Below are positions 22,237 to 33,012 of a DNA stretch of 64,000 nt, one piece after another. The notes under the pieces were generated by a model. It was not told the DNA's origin and made no database searches. It saw nothing but the letters and a program-made list of their open reading frames with translations. Position 1 is the first letter of the stretch; each line of letters begins with the position of its first letter. A program made the position numbers and the translations under genes. The DNA comes from Saprolegnia diclina VS20 (Eukaryota; Oomycota; Saprolegniomycetes; Saprolegniales; Saprolegniaceae), in assembly GCF_000281045.1 (NCBI RefSeq), contig NW_008246099.1, positions 316,077 through 380,076 of the forward strand, in the 5' to 3' direction.

Positions 22237-25200
22237 ATGTTTGGGTTCACGTCGCCGTCGGCGTCAATTGCGATGCCTTGGCCATCGTCGATTGACGCGC
22301 TGCCGCCGCTGGACCTCGCCTCGCCCGCCCTCGACCACACGCTCGGCGTGCGCAACGTCTACAAGTTTGGCGGCACCTCGGTGGGGTCGCCGGACCGCTT
22401 GTTCCAGCTCGTGTCATTGGTCAAGGCCGAGCGCCGTCGCGTGATCGCGGTCGTGGTGTCGGCCATGGCCAAGAACACCGACTTGCTGCTCGACGCCGCC
22501 GCGCTTGCGGCGGCTGGCAACATTGACGACGCGCTCCTTCTCATCGACCGCGTCCAAGCCATCACGGTGCAGAACGCCAACGAGACGCAGACGCGCATCT
22601 TGGGCGACGGTCACGCTTCGTTTGTCGACATGACGGACGAAATCACCGCGTTCCACGTTCCTCTGCGACAGCTTTTGCTGGGCATGAGCCTCTTGCGCGA
22701 GAAGACGCAAGCGGCGCTCGACACGATCTTGTCGTTTGGCGAGCGCATCTCAGCCACGATCGTTGCGGTATGTTCTCTAGTTGATGGATACAGAGCATGA
22801 ATACATGTCTGCTAGCGACTGCTGACGGCGAACGGTGTCCCCGCCGTCTTTGTCGATGCTCGGACGTGGGTGACCACTGACGCCACCTTTGGCAGCGCGG
22901 CCGTCGACTTTGAGACGTCCAAGACCAAGCTGGTCGCGCTCGCAGCGACGTGGGGCGACCGTCTTCCCGTCATTACGGGCTTTATCGGACAGTCCACCTG
23001 CGGGCGCACGACGACACTCGGTCGGAACGGCTCGGACTACACGGCGACGATCATTGGCGCGTCGCTGCAGGTATCATCCACACAAGGGTATCCTTGAAGT
23101 GTTGCTACTGGTGTCATGACTAGGCCGACTATGTGGTCATCAACACGGACATTTCTGGTGTCATGACGGCGGACCCTCGCATCGTGCAGAGCGCAACGTC
23201 CGTCGGTCACTTGAGCCACCACGAGGCCCTCGAGCTCGCAATTTACGGCACGCGCATGTTTCACACGCGCACGATGCTGCCGCTCATCAAATCTGGTTGC
23301 GATATTCTGAAAATCTGAAAATCTGAAAATCTGAAATCTGAAAATCCAACGCGTGTAGGTGTCACGATGCTCATTCGCAACACGATGGACCCGCAAGGCG
23401 GCGGCACGTACATTAGCGGTCTCTCAACCATCGACAAGGCGGTCACATGCACCACGTCGCTCGAAAACCTCTCGCTCATCGAGGTCGCCATCGATCCTGC
23501 AGCTTGGTTTCTTGACCGTACAACTAGGTGCGGACGCGTATCCTCCAAGAAGGTGACCGGTCTGAGCTGGGCTACACCAACGTCGGCGCCCGCGTCGTGC
23601 AGTGTCTCGAGCAGCACCGTGTGAGCATTTGGCTCTCGATCCGCGCCGCCCACGGCCAATCGATTTCGATTGTTGTGCCGGCTTCGCAGGAGGACCTCTC
23701 GCGACGCGCAATTGCCGACGAACTCAAACTCGAGCTCGAGCGCAACGAAGTCGACGCGCTCAACGTCGAAAGCCCCGTCACCATGCTCTCGATCGTCGGT
23801 GAAAAGCTCAACAAGGCGTCGACGAACGGCGCCAAAATGTTCTCGGCCCTCGCTTCGGTATCTTGGAGGGCTAGGGTTGCAGATTATATATGTTTGTACC
23901 ATTAGGCCGGCATTGATGTGCTGGCGGTCGGCCAAGGCACGAGTTCGCGGTCGCTGAGCTGCATCATCCAAGGTGCGCAGACCAAGGTACCTCTTTCTAT
24001 ATACAAACGTCAGGTTGCAGGCGTGTGTGTAGCTGGCCGTACGGCGGGTGCACGACGCATTCAACGTTTCCACGATGGCCGTGAGCATCGTCTTGCTCGG
24101 CTGCAACCGCATCTCGCTCGCCGTGCTCGACAAGCTCGAGGAGCAAGCCGAGACGTACCGCCAGCGCCACAATGTTGCGTTCCACATCGTCGGCTTTGGC
24201 TCGCGCTGCGCCGGCTTCCAGTTCAACGCAAAAGGCCTCGCGACTGCCGACATTCGCGCGACGATCGGGTCGTGCATGACGCCGCCGTTGCTTGGTAGTG
24301 CGCCATCCTACCACCACAGCCCCGGCGCGGCGACGCATGCGCTGCCGTCCGCGGCCGACTTGGCGGCATTGCATGTACGTAACACTCCCATGACGCTGTA
24401 TTTCAATGAGTGAAATGTAGGACCTTTCGTGTCCGATTCTGGTCGACTGCTCGGGCTGGTCCGACAACGGCGAGCTCTACGCCCAGTGCCTTGCCAACGA
24501 GATCCACGTTGTCGTGTCCAACTCGGTCTCGGCCAACGCGCTGCCAGCGACAACGTCGCTCAACATTGCGTCGCCCAAGCGCCTGAACTCGAGCCCGTGC
24601 TTCTTTTTGTACAATGCGGCGCTCGGTGCGAGCTTGCCGGTGCTCGATACGCTCGCGAATCTGCTCCAAACCGGCGACCAGCTGCGGCGGGTCGACGCCG
24701 CGCTCAGCGGCTGCCTCGGGTACATTGCCGACCAGGTACAACCAGTGTTTGGAATCCAGTGTCTTTTATGGCATGTAGGTCATGCAAGGTGATGCCTTGT
24801 CGACGGCCGTCCAGAGCGCATGGGATAAGGGCTACATGGAGGCGAATCCGCTTGTGGATCTCAGTGGCGCCGATATGCAACACAAAATCAAGCTATTTGC
24901 TCGCGCACTGGGTGTGCAGGTCGACCTGGACCACATTGCGGTACGCTGTTTTCAAATACAGGAACCGTACACTGGATATGGGTACTAGGTGACGCCGTTT
25001 GTACCCGCCGAGATTCTGGAGCAAGTGCGATGGGAGCAAAACACAGTCGAGATTGGCCGCCTCATCTCGGTGCTGCAGACGTACGATGCGGCGTTTGCAG
25101 CCACGTACGTCGACCCCGCGCGCCGCGACGGTTGTCTCAACCGCTGTAATATCCAGAGTTTTCTGACGACACGTGTAGACAAGCGCGTGCGCTACGTGGC

Positions 25201-25486
25201 GGCGGTCGAGCTCGATGCGCTCGGGACCGTGCGTGCGTCCGTGGAGCCGCAGGTCGTCGACGAAGCGCATCCAGCGTTCCGAACTCAAAAAGACGAAATC
25301 TCGGTTGGCTTTACGACCGTCGAATACAGCGTACGTCGTACTCGATTTCAAAACACTGTTTGTGCTAATCTCCAATAGTACCGGCCGCTGACGCTGACGG
25401 GCAGTGGCACGGGCGGCAGCGCGAGTGCGACGGGTGTCGTGCGCGACATTCTCACCATCGCCAAGCATTTGCAAGGCAACGCGTAG
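22237..25486 (+). CDS. Bifunctional aspartokinase / homoserine dehydrogenase
   Basis: The enzyme catalyses the first and third steps from aspartate to threonine and methionine. Eleven exons: 22237-22767, 22816-23070, 23124-23295, 23359-23483, 23528-23857, 23906-23986, 24033-24374, 24421-24735, 24779-24940, 24989-25330 and 25379-25486, giving 920 residues. The aspartokinase half has VYKFGGTSVGS, the catalytic GRNGSDYTATIIGA block and TDISGVMTADPR. Tandem ACT-like regulatory segments follow (SLIEV, then QSISIVV). The homoserine dehydrogenase half has VSIVLLGCNRISL, VDCSGW, KRLNSSP, ALSGCLGYIAD, GYMEANPLVDLSG and the C-terminal GSGTGGSASATG. Intron 4 uses an atypical GTCGCC donor. Intron 3 contains CTGAAAAT repeats. 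The ThrA-like fusion is also found in plants and bacteria. Confidence 0.95.
23305..23346 (+). repeat. CTGAAAAT tandem repeat inside an AK-HSDH intron
   Basis: About five copies of an 8-base unit close to CTGAAAAT lie in intron 3 (23296-23358) of the aspartokinase-homoserine dehydrogenase gene. Confidence 0.8.
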
Positions 25487-26077
25487 GAGCCGCTTCGAAC
25501 CCTGTAGCCGGCCACATTTCGAGAATCCTTTCTTGCGCATGTTTCGTCATAACTTGGCCTGTAATGAGCCAAGATTCTCTCGTGATGCTAAGAGCATTTG
25601 CTACGAGTTGGCCATTTCTCCGATTGCGGAGCTCTGATACGCAAATCGATACGACCGAGTGTCACTTGCGACGATAGGCATGCGCACCTTGCTGCTTGCC
25701 GACGCAATATGTCCAATATGTCTGAGAGGGTGTGGACCGCATGAACCACGCTTCCTGCGCAACTTACAGCAGCTGGTCGAGCACGCCTTCATGACCGCCA
25801 GAGCCACCTTCGGCTGCGTGCAGAAGCAGCCGTTAACACTGCGATAGCGTATAGAGAGGACAAACCTACTTGGTACATTGGGATCTGCTTGGCGTGGTCT
25901 GGTCGAATCTGAATTCTTCTCGATGTTGTGGGCTTGGGCTTGGGACTGGCACTAAGATCTAAGGCATCTCTCGCGCTTTGTAGCCTTCTTCAACACTGTG
26001 CTTGCCCACGTCGACGTCTCTCGAAAAACCAAATAAGAACTCCAAGCTCGTCGTGCATTACTACACCACAGCACCTT
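25487..26077. other. Intergenic spacer between convergent genes
   Basis: 590 bp between two converging genes. No open frame with coding character is seen. Confidence 0.55.
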
Positions 26078-29000
26078 TTACATGGTCACCGTGGTCGTGG
26101 GCTTGGGGCCGAGGTCGATTTCTTCCTCGACGTCGTTCTCTTCGTCGTGGCTTGCTTGCAAGTGGCCCGGCGGCGACCCGACCGCGTTGTCCCGCGGCGC
26201 AAACTCAAAGGTGCCGTCCGACGACCGCGTGCTGCCGCCGTCGAGGAGCCCCGACTTCATTTGACCCTTGAGATACAAAAACTCCTGCATTGTCTAGACA
26301 CATGTCTCAGCAATCCACGGTTTTTATAGTCATAACGTACGTGCTTGTAGCGGCGCCAGATGATGACGAGACCGACGAGAAGGCCGACAACGAGAACGAT
26401 AATGAGCAGCACGACACCGGCGGCCATCGCCGCCGTGTCCTTGTCCAAGACAATATCGGAGCAGGTCTGGATCGCGGTCGCTGGCGGGGACTCACCACCA
26501 ACGCAAGCAATCGCAGACGTCGACGTGACCACTTGGGAGCCGCCAGAGCACTGCGACCGCGACAGCCTACGCACCGAGTGTCAGCGGCAAAAATTTATCT
26601 CGTCGTCCTACGTGAAGAGCGTCGAGGTGCAGAGAGGACACGCTGCGGGCGATTTCCACGTCGCGTATGACGAGCACGCAGTCGAGTTGACGAGCACCGG
26701 CGTCGTCGTCGCGCTCGCTATCGTGTCGCTTCGTCAACGCCGCCACGCCGATAGTACGTTTACCGGTGGGACTGCACACGTAGTCGATCGTGGTGGTATA
26801 GAAGACAGCAGATGCATCGTCCGTCACGCAGAGCGACCCTTGCGAGTACACGGCGCGAAGGCCGCCGCCATTTGGCAAAACCGAGAGGTCCATCTTGCCA
26901 CCGCCGTTGACAACATTGTACTTCTACACTTACGTCACATGACGACAGGCAAGTAAGCAACGTAAGCAGGCAAGGACGAACCGACGGTACAGTGCACTGC
27001 ACCAGGCCCATGCTCGGCGTGTTGTAGAGAAACGTGCCGCCCGCTTCGTTCGTGTTGGTGATGGTGAGGCCGACGACGTAAGCTTGGGGCGACCCCACAA
27101 GCACTTGGTTGTACGAGTTGGCCAAGACCGACGAGACGACGAGCGTCGACTGTTTGTTGAACTGCGGCGTGACCGGCCGAAAGACGCCGAGCATGACGCT
27201 GTGCGACGGATCAATGGAGAGCTGCGTGCTCAGCGCGACCGTTGCGTTCGTGATATAGGCGTCTGACGTGTTGTCTGGCACGACGAGGCGCTGCAGATTC
27301 CCGAGGTTGTACGTAATGTTGTGAGCCGTGTCGACAAGCGTCGTCGGGGCCACGCACACCGTCGATCCTGGTGTGCTATAGACCTCTGGGTAGCTTTCTG
27401 TGTGAAAACAGCAATCGCAGAGAGTACCTGTACGTGTTGGTGCCGCACGGAAGGCAGCGCGTGGCTTGACCGTTCGAGTACGTGTTGAGCGGACACGACT
27501 GGCACGTCACCGAGCCATTGTCTAGCCCAAGCCATAAATACAGGGTGCGCACATGACGATCGACGTACTGTAGACTTGGGAGTAGGTGCCAGAGGGACAC
27601 GGCACACAGAACGACTGGTTGGCATTTGGTCCAAAGCCGAGAGGGCAAGCGTCGCAGAGCGCGGCGCCGCCCGTTGCTGTGCCAGAGATGCCGATCGCTC
27701 CAATGGTCATGGTCGCGACCTTGGCGACGGCTGCGTTGCTCGTACGCCAGACGACCGAGACGACGAGCGTGCTGTTACCGTCGAGCCGCAGCGGAATGGG
27801 CACTTGGACAAAGAAGCTGCCGTTCACGGACGCATGCGAGAGCACGGTCGGGTCTCTGTTGACAAAGAGTTCGAGCCACGCGCGACCAATGAGCGGGTCG
27901 CTCGGGAGGTTGCTCAGCGTGTAGTTGAGGCTCAGCGTCCCGTTGTGCACTTGCGTCGTCTGCGTTCGTTCCATGAGCTACAGTTGCAAACGCAGCAACA
28001 TTTCCTACCACAAAGTCGAGCGGATACGAGCCCGTCCATGGCTGCATACTCGGCGACAAGTCGCGCGTGATGCCAAGCTCCGTGAGCTTCCACCCGTTTG
28101 CAATGGCGGTTTGGTTGTTGAGAATGCTTGGCCACGCGCCCCAGAGCCGGCGGGTCGCGCCGCCAAACGACAAGCTGCGCACAGCCACCATCCCAATCCC
28201 GCAGGTCGTACACATGGTGTTGATGGCCGACGCAGACCCGTTGACTTCGACGAGCGTGCCGTTGGGGTCGATGACCTTGCCATCGGGGCACGTCATACAC
28301 ACGCCAGCTAGGCAAACCAGTGATCAAGTCCCAAAATGTTGAACACGAGATATATATATATGGCCTACTGTCATCCGTGTAGTAGCCCGACGAGCAGCTG
28401 CCGCAGTCCATGTTGACGTTGCTGGCCGGCAGCGCGATGGCGTCGGGCAATGACGCATTGCACGTCATTGGCACTGCCCACGAGCGCGTCACATTGCGAA
28501 GGTTGCGCACGCAGGGGGTGTAGACGGCAGCGACATCGGCCAGCGTGCACGGCCGACTCGTCATGCATGCACCGACGCCAATCGAGCCTGCTCGCGCATA
28601 CGTATTGCGTGGGCATGCCAAGCAGGCAAAGGTGCCATTTCTACGTGCAAGTTGAAAGTTGGTTGATACTTGGTTGACACAAAAGACGTACGTTGTCGTC
28701 GTTGCGTACTGGTTGACGTCGCAGACGCGGCACTGGGCACTGCTGCGGCGCGTCATGAGACCGCCGCACGGGTGGCACGTCGTGTCAGCATACCTATGTA
28801 TTCTTCGACTAAGGACAATATTGTCGATGGCGGCGTTTCGTACGCAGTGCCGAGAACTTCGACCACGCGAAGCATCGCCTTGTCCTTGCCCGAGTCGCCG
28901 TTGTAGTCTTTTGTAAACTGCCACGTGAGTGTATGGGCTCCGGACGAGACGGCAAAGGTCTTCTCGACCCAGTCGCCGGTCGTTGAGACCAGCGAAAGCC

Positions 29001-29774
29001 GCGTTTCGCCGTCCATCGTAAAGAGAAGACCGTCGTACGGCGCCTCAGCATCCACCTAATGTCCATTTTATTTGTATAAATGGTGGTCGCAGTGAGGTTT
29101 GAACCCACCTTGTACTGGAACGTGACCGACCCGTTCTTGACAAACGAGAGGCTGAGCCGCAGAATCGAGTAGAGCACGGTCGCCGAGTACTGCTCCAAGA
29201 TGTCCGAGTTGTTGCCCGAGTGCACGTACGCGCCAGTGATGTCGGCGACCCACGGGTTGCAGTTGTTGACCCAGTCGCCCGAGTAGATGTCGCGCGTCAA
29301 GCACTCGGTGAAGAACTCGGGCGCGAGCGGCGTCTGCCACGCGCTTGTCGCTGCGCTGTAGAGGTTGCCACCACCGAGCGAGTACGTTCCATTCGCGCAC
29401 GGCTCGCAGCCCGAGATAGGTACGGGCCCCGAGAAGCTAGGACCGTACATCGTTAGTATAGACGCAGTTGGACGATAGGCAGGCATACTTGGCACCGAGG
29501 ACAGCGCCACGCCCGCACGATACCGTACAGTCGAGGTCGTACACCGCTAAAGAAGCGCGTGTGAGCCCCGGTCAGTTGAAGAGCACGTACGTGCGTTGAG
29601 CGTAAAGGGCGTGCTGCTGCCATTCGCCGGGCACGTGAGCGCTGTCGGCGTATAGTAGTAGAGCGTCCGCTTGTTGTTGACGCAGGCGCTGAAGCCATAG
29701 CTCATGGTCGGTTCGCCGCTCTGCGCAGCGAGGGTCGCGCCGGCGACGGCGGCCACGAGCACGAGTCGGCTCAT
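26078..29774 (-). CDS. ELAPOR/EIG121 (KIAA1324)-like cysteine-rich receptor
   Basis: Fourteen exons in gene order: 29591-29774, 29489-29546, 29109-29436, 28844-29055, 28692-28793, 28369-28640, 28009-28307, 27569-27959, 27428-27521, 26991-27375, 26764-26923, 26612-26717, 26341-26566 and 26078-26293. They give about 1010 residues, the usual family length. A signal peptide is followed by repeated GCC2-type modules (CEPCANGTYSLGGG, CRVCDVNQYATTT, CVPCPSGTYSQ, CLPCGTNTY). A mannose-6-phosphate-receptor-homology region comes next (KMDLSVLPNGG, TIDYVCSP, YATWKSPAACPLC). One membrane helix (VVLLIIVLVVGLLVGLVII) and an acidic cytosolic tail end the protein. Animal relatives sit in late endosomes, lysosomes and the trans-Golgi network. 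The exon 7-8 junction is the least sure. Confidence 0.85.
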
Positions 29775-30740
29775 CGCACCTTGTTGAAACCTCTCGGCAA
29801 GCGAGCGAGAAATTTTAATCCTACATTTTATTTAATCTACGCTTTTGTATGAAAATACAAAGAAGCTTAGGACACCCACTCAACGGCAAATCGCCGGAAA
29901 CGATTTGTCGAAATTCCAAGTGGCCAAACCTAGATTCGTTTTGCCGAATTTGGATCCAGCATCTCAACTGAAATAGACGATTGTGTAGGAGATATTATTA
30001 TAGTTCTGTCGTTCATATATTCAAAGACTTGTTTGACTGGGTCAGCTCCTCCAGCGCAATGTGCAGAAGGATACAAGTAGTAAGCGGCAGGACGGTGCGG
30101 TCCGGCGCAAAGTGCAATCTGGCCAACGCTCGCTCGAGAAGCTGCCACGTCATGACACACCCATTCCAGATACGCAAATGCTCACAAAGCTCTGGTGGCT
30201 ACTACGCAAACAAATCTCGACCGGCCCGAGAAGGCTCGACGTGCTCGAGAGATTGACGTCGTACGTAGTAACTCGGGGTGCACGGCAGAGCCTACGACGC
30301 TAGTCGTAATGGTGCACCCTTATACCATCGTCACAGTTTGGAGACGTCCATTACACTTTGTAGTACATTCAAATTTACGTTGTGACGTGTACGGAGCTTC
30401 GAGAACGGTGTACAATGTCACTGAAGCCTTTGGATCTGCGCTGCGGCTTCGATGACGCACCTGTCAGTCTGACAGCGCTATATTCAGCCAATGAAAACGC
30501 GCACGTCCCAGCGTCCCACCAATCAAAACACTGCAAGAATCTGTTGACTATTGTCGTCATCCAAATGACTGCTGCAGCGGACACAAGCGCCAAACGGTAA
30601 TCAATTGCTCCATCTCTTGGCGCCGTAAACGCCACGTACCACTATATATTCCACAGACAATTTACTTAGCGTCGGATCCAAGGGCTCGCAAAGCCGCCGC
30701 CCACATCGATCATTCACCAATTTACCTCCTTCCAACAACA
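29775..30740. other. Intergenic region with SDR promoter at its right end
   Basis: About 965 bp, AT-rich at the left. The right end carries a TATATATT stretch near 30642 and the Inr-FPR match at 30710-30727. No gene is supported. Confidence 0.55.
30710..30727 (+). promoter_or_regulatory. Oomycete Inr plus flanking promoter region (core promoter)
   Basis: TCATTCACCAATTTACCT matches the known oomycete core element: an initiator near YTCANTYY followed at once by CAWTTTNYY. It lies 31-14 bp upstream of the SDR start codon, the usual distance in this group. Confidence 0.65.
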
Positions 30741-31646
30741 ATGACTTTCTCCTTTAACGACATCCCGGACCTCACCGGCCAAGTCGCCATCATCACCGGC
30801 GCCAACTCGGGCATCGGCCTCGTCACCGCGCGCCAGCTCGCGCTCCACAACTGCCACGTCATTCTCGCCTGCCGCTCGGCCGAGCGCGCGGTTCCCGTCG
30901 TCAACGCTTTGGCTGCCGAGATCAGTGCGACCGCTGGCAAGGTCGAGTTTATGGCCCTTGACATGATGAGTTTGGCATCCATTCGCGCATTTGTCGCTGC
31001 CTTCATTGCCAAGAACCTGCCCCTGCACATGCTTATCAACAACGCTGGCATTTACGCGGTGCCGTTCCGTCTCTCGGTCGACGGCATCGAGGCGCAGTTC
31101 GCGACCAACCACGTCGGCGTCATGGCGCTCACGCTTGGGCTGCTTCCGCTTTTGGAAGCCGCGCGTGTCGCCAAGATCGTCTGCGTGAGCTCGGCTGTCC
31201 ATCAAATGGCGCCAAAGATGGGCATCAACTTCGACCACATCAACGACGAAAACGTGTACAACAAAAACACGGCGTACGGCCAATCCAAGCTGGCGACGAT
31301 CCTCTTTGCCCGCGAGCTCCACAAGCGGCTGCGAGCGCGGGGTGTCAACCACGTCTATGTCAACGCACTGCACCCGGGCGTTGTGCGCACCGACATCTTC
31401 CGCGAACTACCGTGGATCGTGCAGCAACTCCTCTGGCTCTTCCAGCGCTCGGTGGACGACGGGGCCAAAACGCAACTCTACTGCGCGGCAAGCCCCGAGA
31501 TTGAGAAGAACGGCGTCTCGGGCGAGTACTTTACGGCGATCGCGAAACTCAAAAAGACGACAACGCTCGGTCAGGACATGGCGCTCGCCGCCAAGCTCTG
31601 GACCTTCACCGAAGAGCTCATTGCGGCCAAGACACCTATCCACTGA
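30741..31646 (+). CDS. Short-chain dehydrogenase/reductase (retinol dehydrogenase/WWOX-like)
   Basis: Single exon, 301 residues. The Rossmann NAD(P)-binding loop is TGANSGIG (19-26). NNAG is at 100-103, the catalytic Ser near 150 (VCVSSAVH) and the YxxxK pair at Tyr179/Lys183. LHPGVVRTDI follows the active site. The ACRS after strand 2 suggests NADP(H). These features place it among classical to extended SDRs of the retinol dehydrogenase/protochlorophyllide reductase-like group; the substrate is unknown. The lack of introns and the clear Inr-FPR core promoter suggest good expression. Transfer is possible but nothing in base composition shows it. Confidence 0.92.
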   Translation: MTFSFNDIPDLTGQVAIITGANSGIGLVTARQLALHNCHVILACRSAERAVPVVNALAAEISATAGKVEFMALDMMSLASIRAFVAAFIAKNLPLHMLINNAGIYAVPFRLSVDGIEAQFATNHVGVMALTLGLLPLLEAARVAKIVCVSSAVHQMAPKMGINFDHINDENVYNKNTAYGQSKLATILFARELHKRLRARGVNHVYVNALHPGVVRTDIFRELPWIVQQLLWLFQRSVDDGAKTQLYCAASPEIEKNGVSGEYFTAIAKLKKTTTLGQDMALAAKLWTFTEELIAAKTPIH

Positions 31647-31880
31647 GCTTAGACGTGTACATCAAAGCCGCGCCAGGGGTCGCACGCCCCAGCATCTGCA
31701 TATTCTTCATGCCACACCTTCATATAAAGCGACCAACATGATTTTTGATTTTTGTTTCCCTTGTCAAGACGAGTACTTCAATCGTTCGGCATCCGGATAA
31801 ACGCGCATAAAACCGGAATCGCCTCGCCGACACGGTGGCCGGCGCGCACTACTGGCACGTGCTCATGCATCTCGTCGTAG

Positions 31881-32978
31881 ATGGTGCTGTGGCGCTTCCT
31901 GTGTATGCTCGTGGCAGTCAGTGCTGCGCCTGCCGTCAACAAGCACTCGACGTACGACCTCTCTCCTCATCTCCTCTCATCCTGGAGGCCATACGTAGCG
32001 CCTGCTCGCGCGAGCTCAGCCGCGAGGCCATGCAACTTCTCGAGCAGGTGACCTTTCAGCTGCAATCCGCCTCTTCTTATGCAATGCGTTAGCATGTCTA
32101 CCGACCTGCGCAGCAGCTCAGCTACACGATGCCGCCGCCCGAGACATGCCCGTTGGCGACCGACCAAGTGCTCTTCTTGGACCACGTACCGCCTGCCATA
32201 CCAGCACTGTGCCCATAAAGCTTTGATGTAGGAGGCGCACAAGTACCGCGTACACGCCAACCGCTGGAAGTGCGGGTACTGCGGCAAGCAATTCCGCGGC
32301 GAGCCCTTCGTGGACCAGCACATGGACACCAAGCACACAGCCGAGGTACACACGGACAATCGTATCCCTTCAACCCTCGTCACTGGCTGCTCTAGGATGA
32401 CCATGGTTTATGTTTGGCCGACTATTGCGATATTCTAAACTGCCCGTCGGCCCGCGCGCAGGCAACGCACGCGAAATGCAGCCACAACACCGTCTTTCGT
32501 CTGCGGCAGCAGTGCAAGGTCCGTCTTGCGCGTCTTCAACGATCTCATCCATCGCCAGACCCTCTTTCAAGCTTGCTTTCCGTACGAAGCGCCGTCGGTC
32601 AACACGATGCGGCGGTCCGAGCCGGCGTCCAATGTCCTTTTCGGTGCTTTTTGAAAGAATTTGTCGGAAATTGAAGTCGTGGCTCTAGAGTACGTGCGCG
32701 AACACGTCTGCGAGGCCATCACGTGCGAAGGCAGCTACGACGATGACGACGACGCGTCAAATCCGGTACCATTTCAACGACAACTACCTCGGTGTCGAAC
32801 CCTAACCTCTGTAGTTTTTCACCGGCGTCATCATTGTGCTCAAGGTGCTCGGCATGCTTACGCTCGTCGTCTCGTGCATTCTGGTGCTCGATCGGTACGA
32901 CAATCGTCGCTCTCTTTTGTCTGCGTTGCCAGCGAAGGTTGTAGGCCTGTCCGCGCCAGGCGGCATCGACATCACTAA
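31881..32978 (+). CDS. Secretory-pathway C2H2 zinc-finger membrane protein
   Basis: Nine small exons: 31881-31951, 31999-32047, 32093-32185, 32232-32345, 32396-32518, 32559-32643, 32689-32765, 32815-32894 and 32945-32978, giving 241 residues. It starts with a signal peptide (MVLWRFLCMLVAVSAAPA). A C2H2 finger with WKCGYCGKQFRGEPFVDQH...H follows, then a Cys-rich block (CLADYCDILNC, CSHNTVFRLRQQC, ACFPYEAPS, HVCEAITC). One C-terminal membrane helix (IIVLKVLGMLTLVVSCILVL) and a basic tail end the protein. Plants and other protists have similar proteins with a lumenal C2H2 finger of unknown role. The conserved cysteine order held only after choosing a 40-nt intron with a GTCCGT donor. Confidence 0.75.
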
Positions 32979-33012
32979 CAGTTGTCGTTGTTTACACTCT
33001 ATACTAACGCGA

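Noticed and set aside
27960-28008. Apparent 31-nt intron in the ELAPOR-like gene
   Set aside because: A downstream AACGCAG acceptor gives 49 nt in the same phase and fits the other introns.
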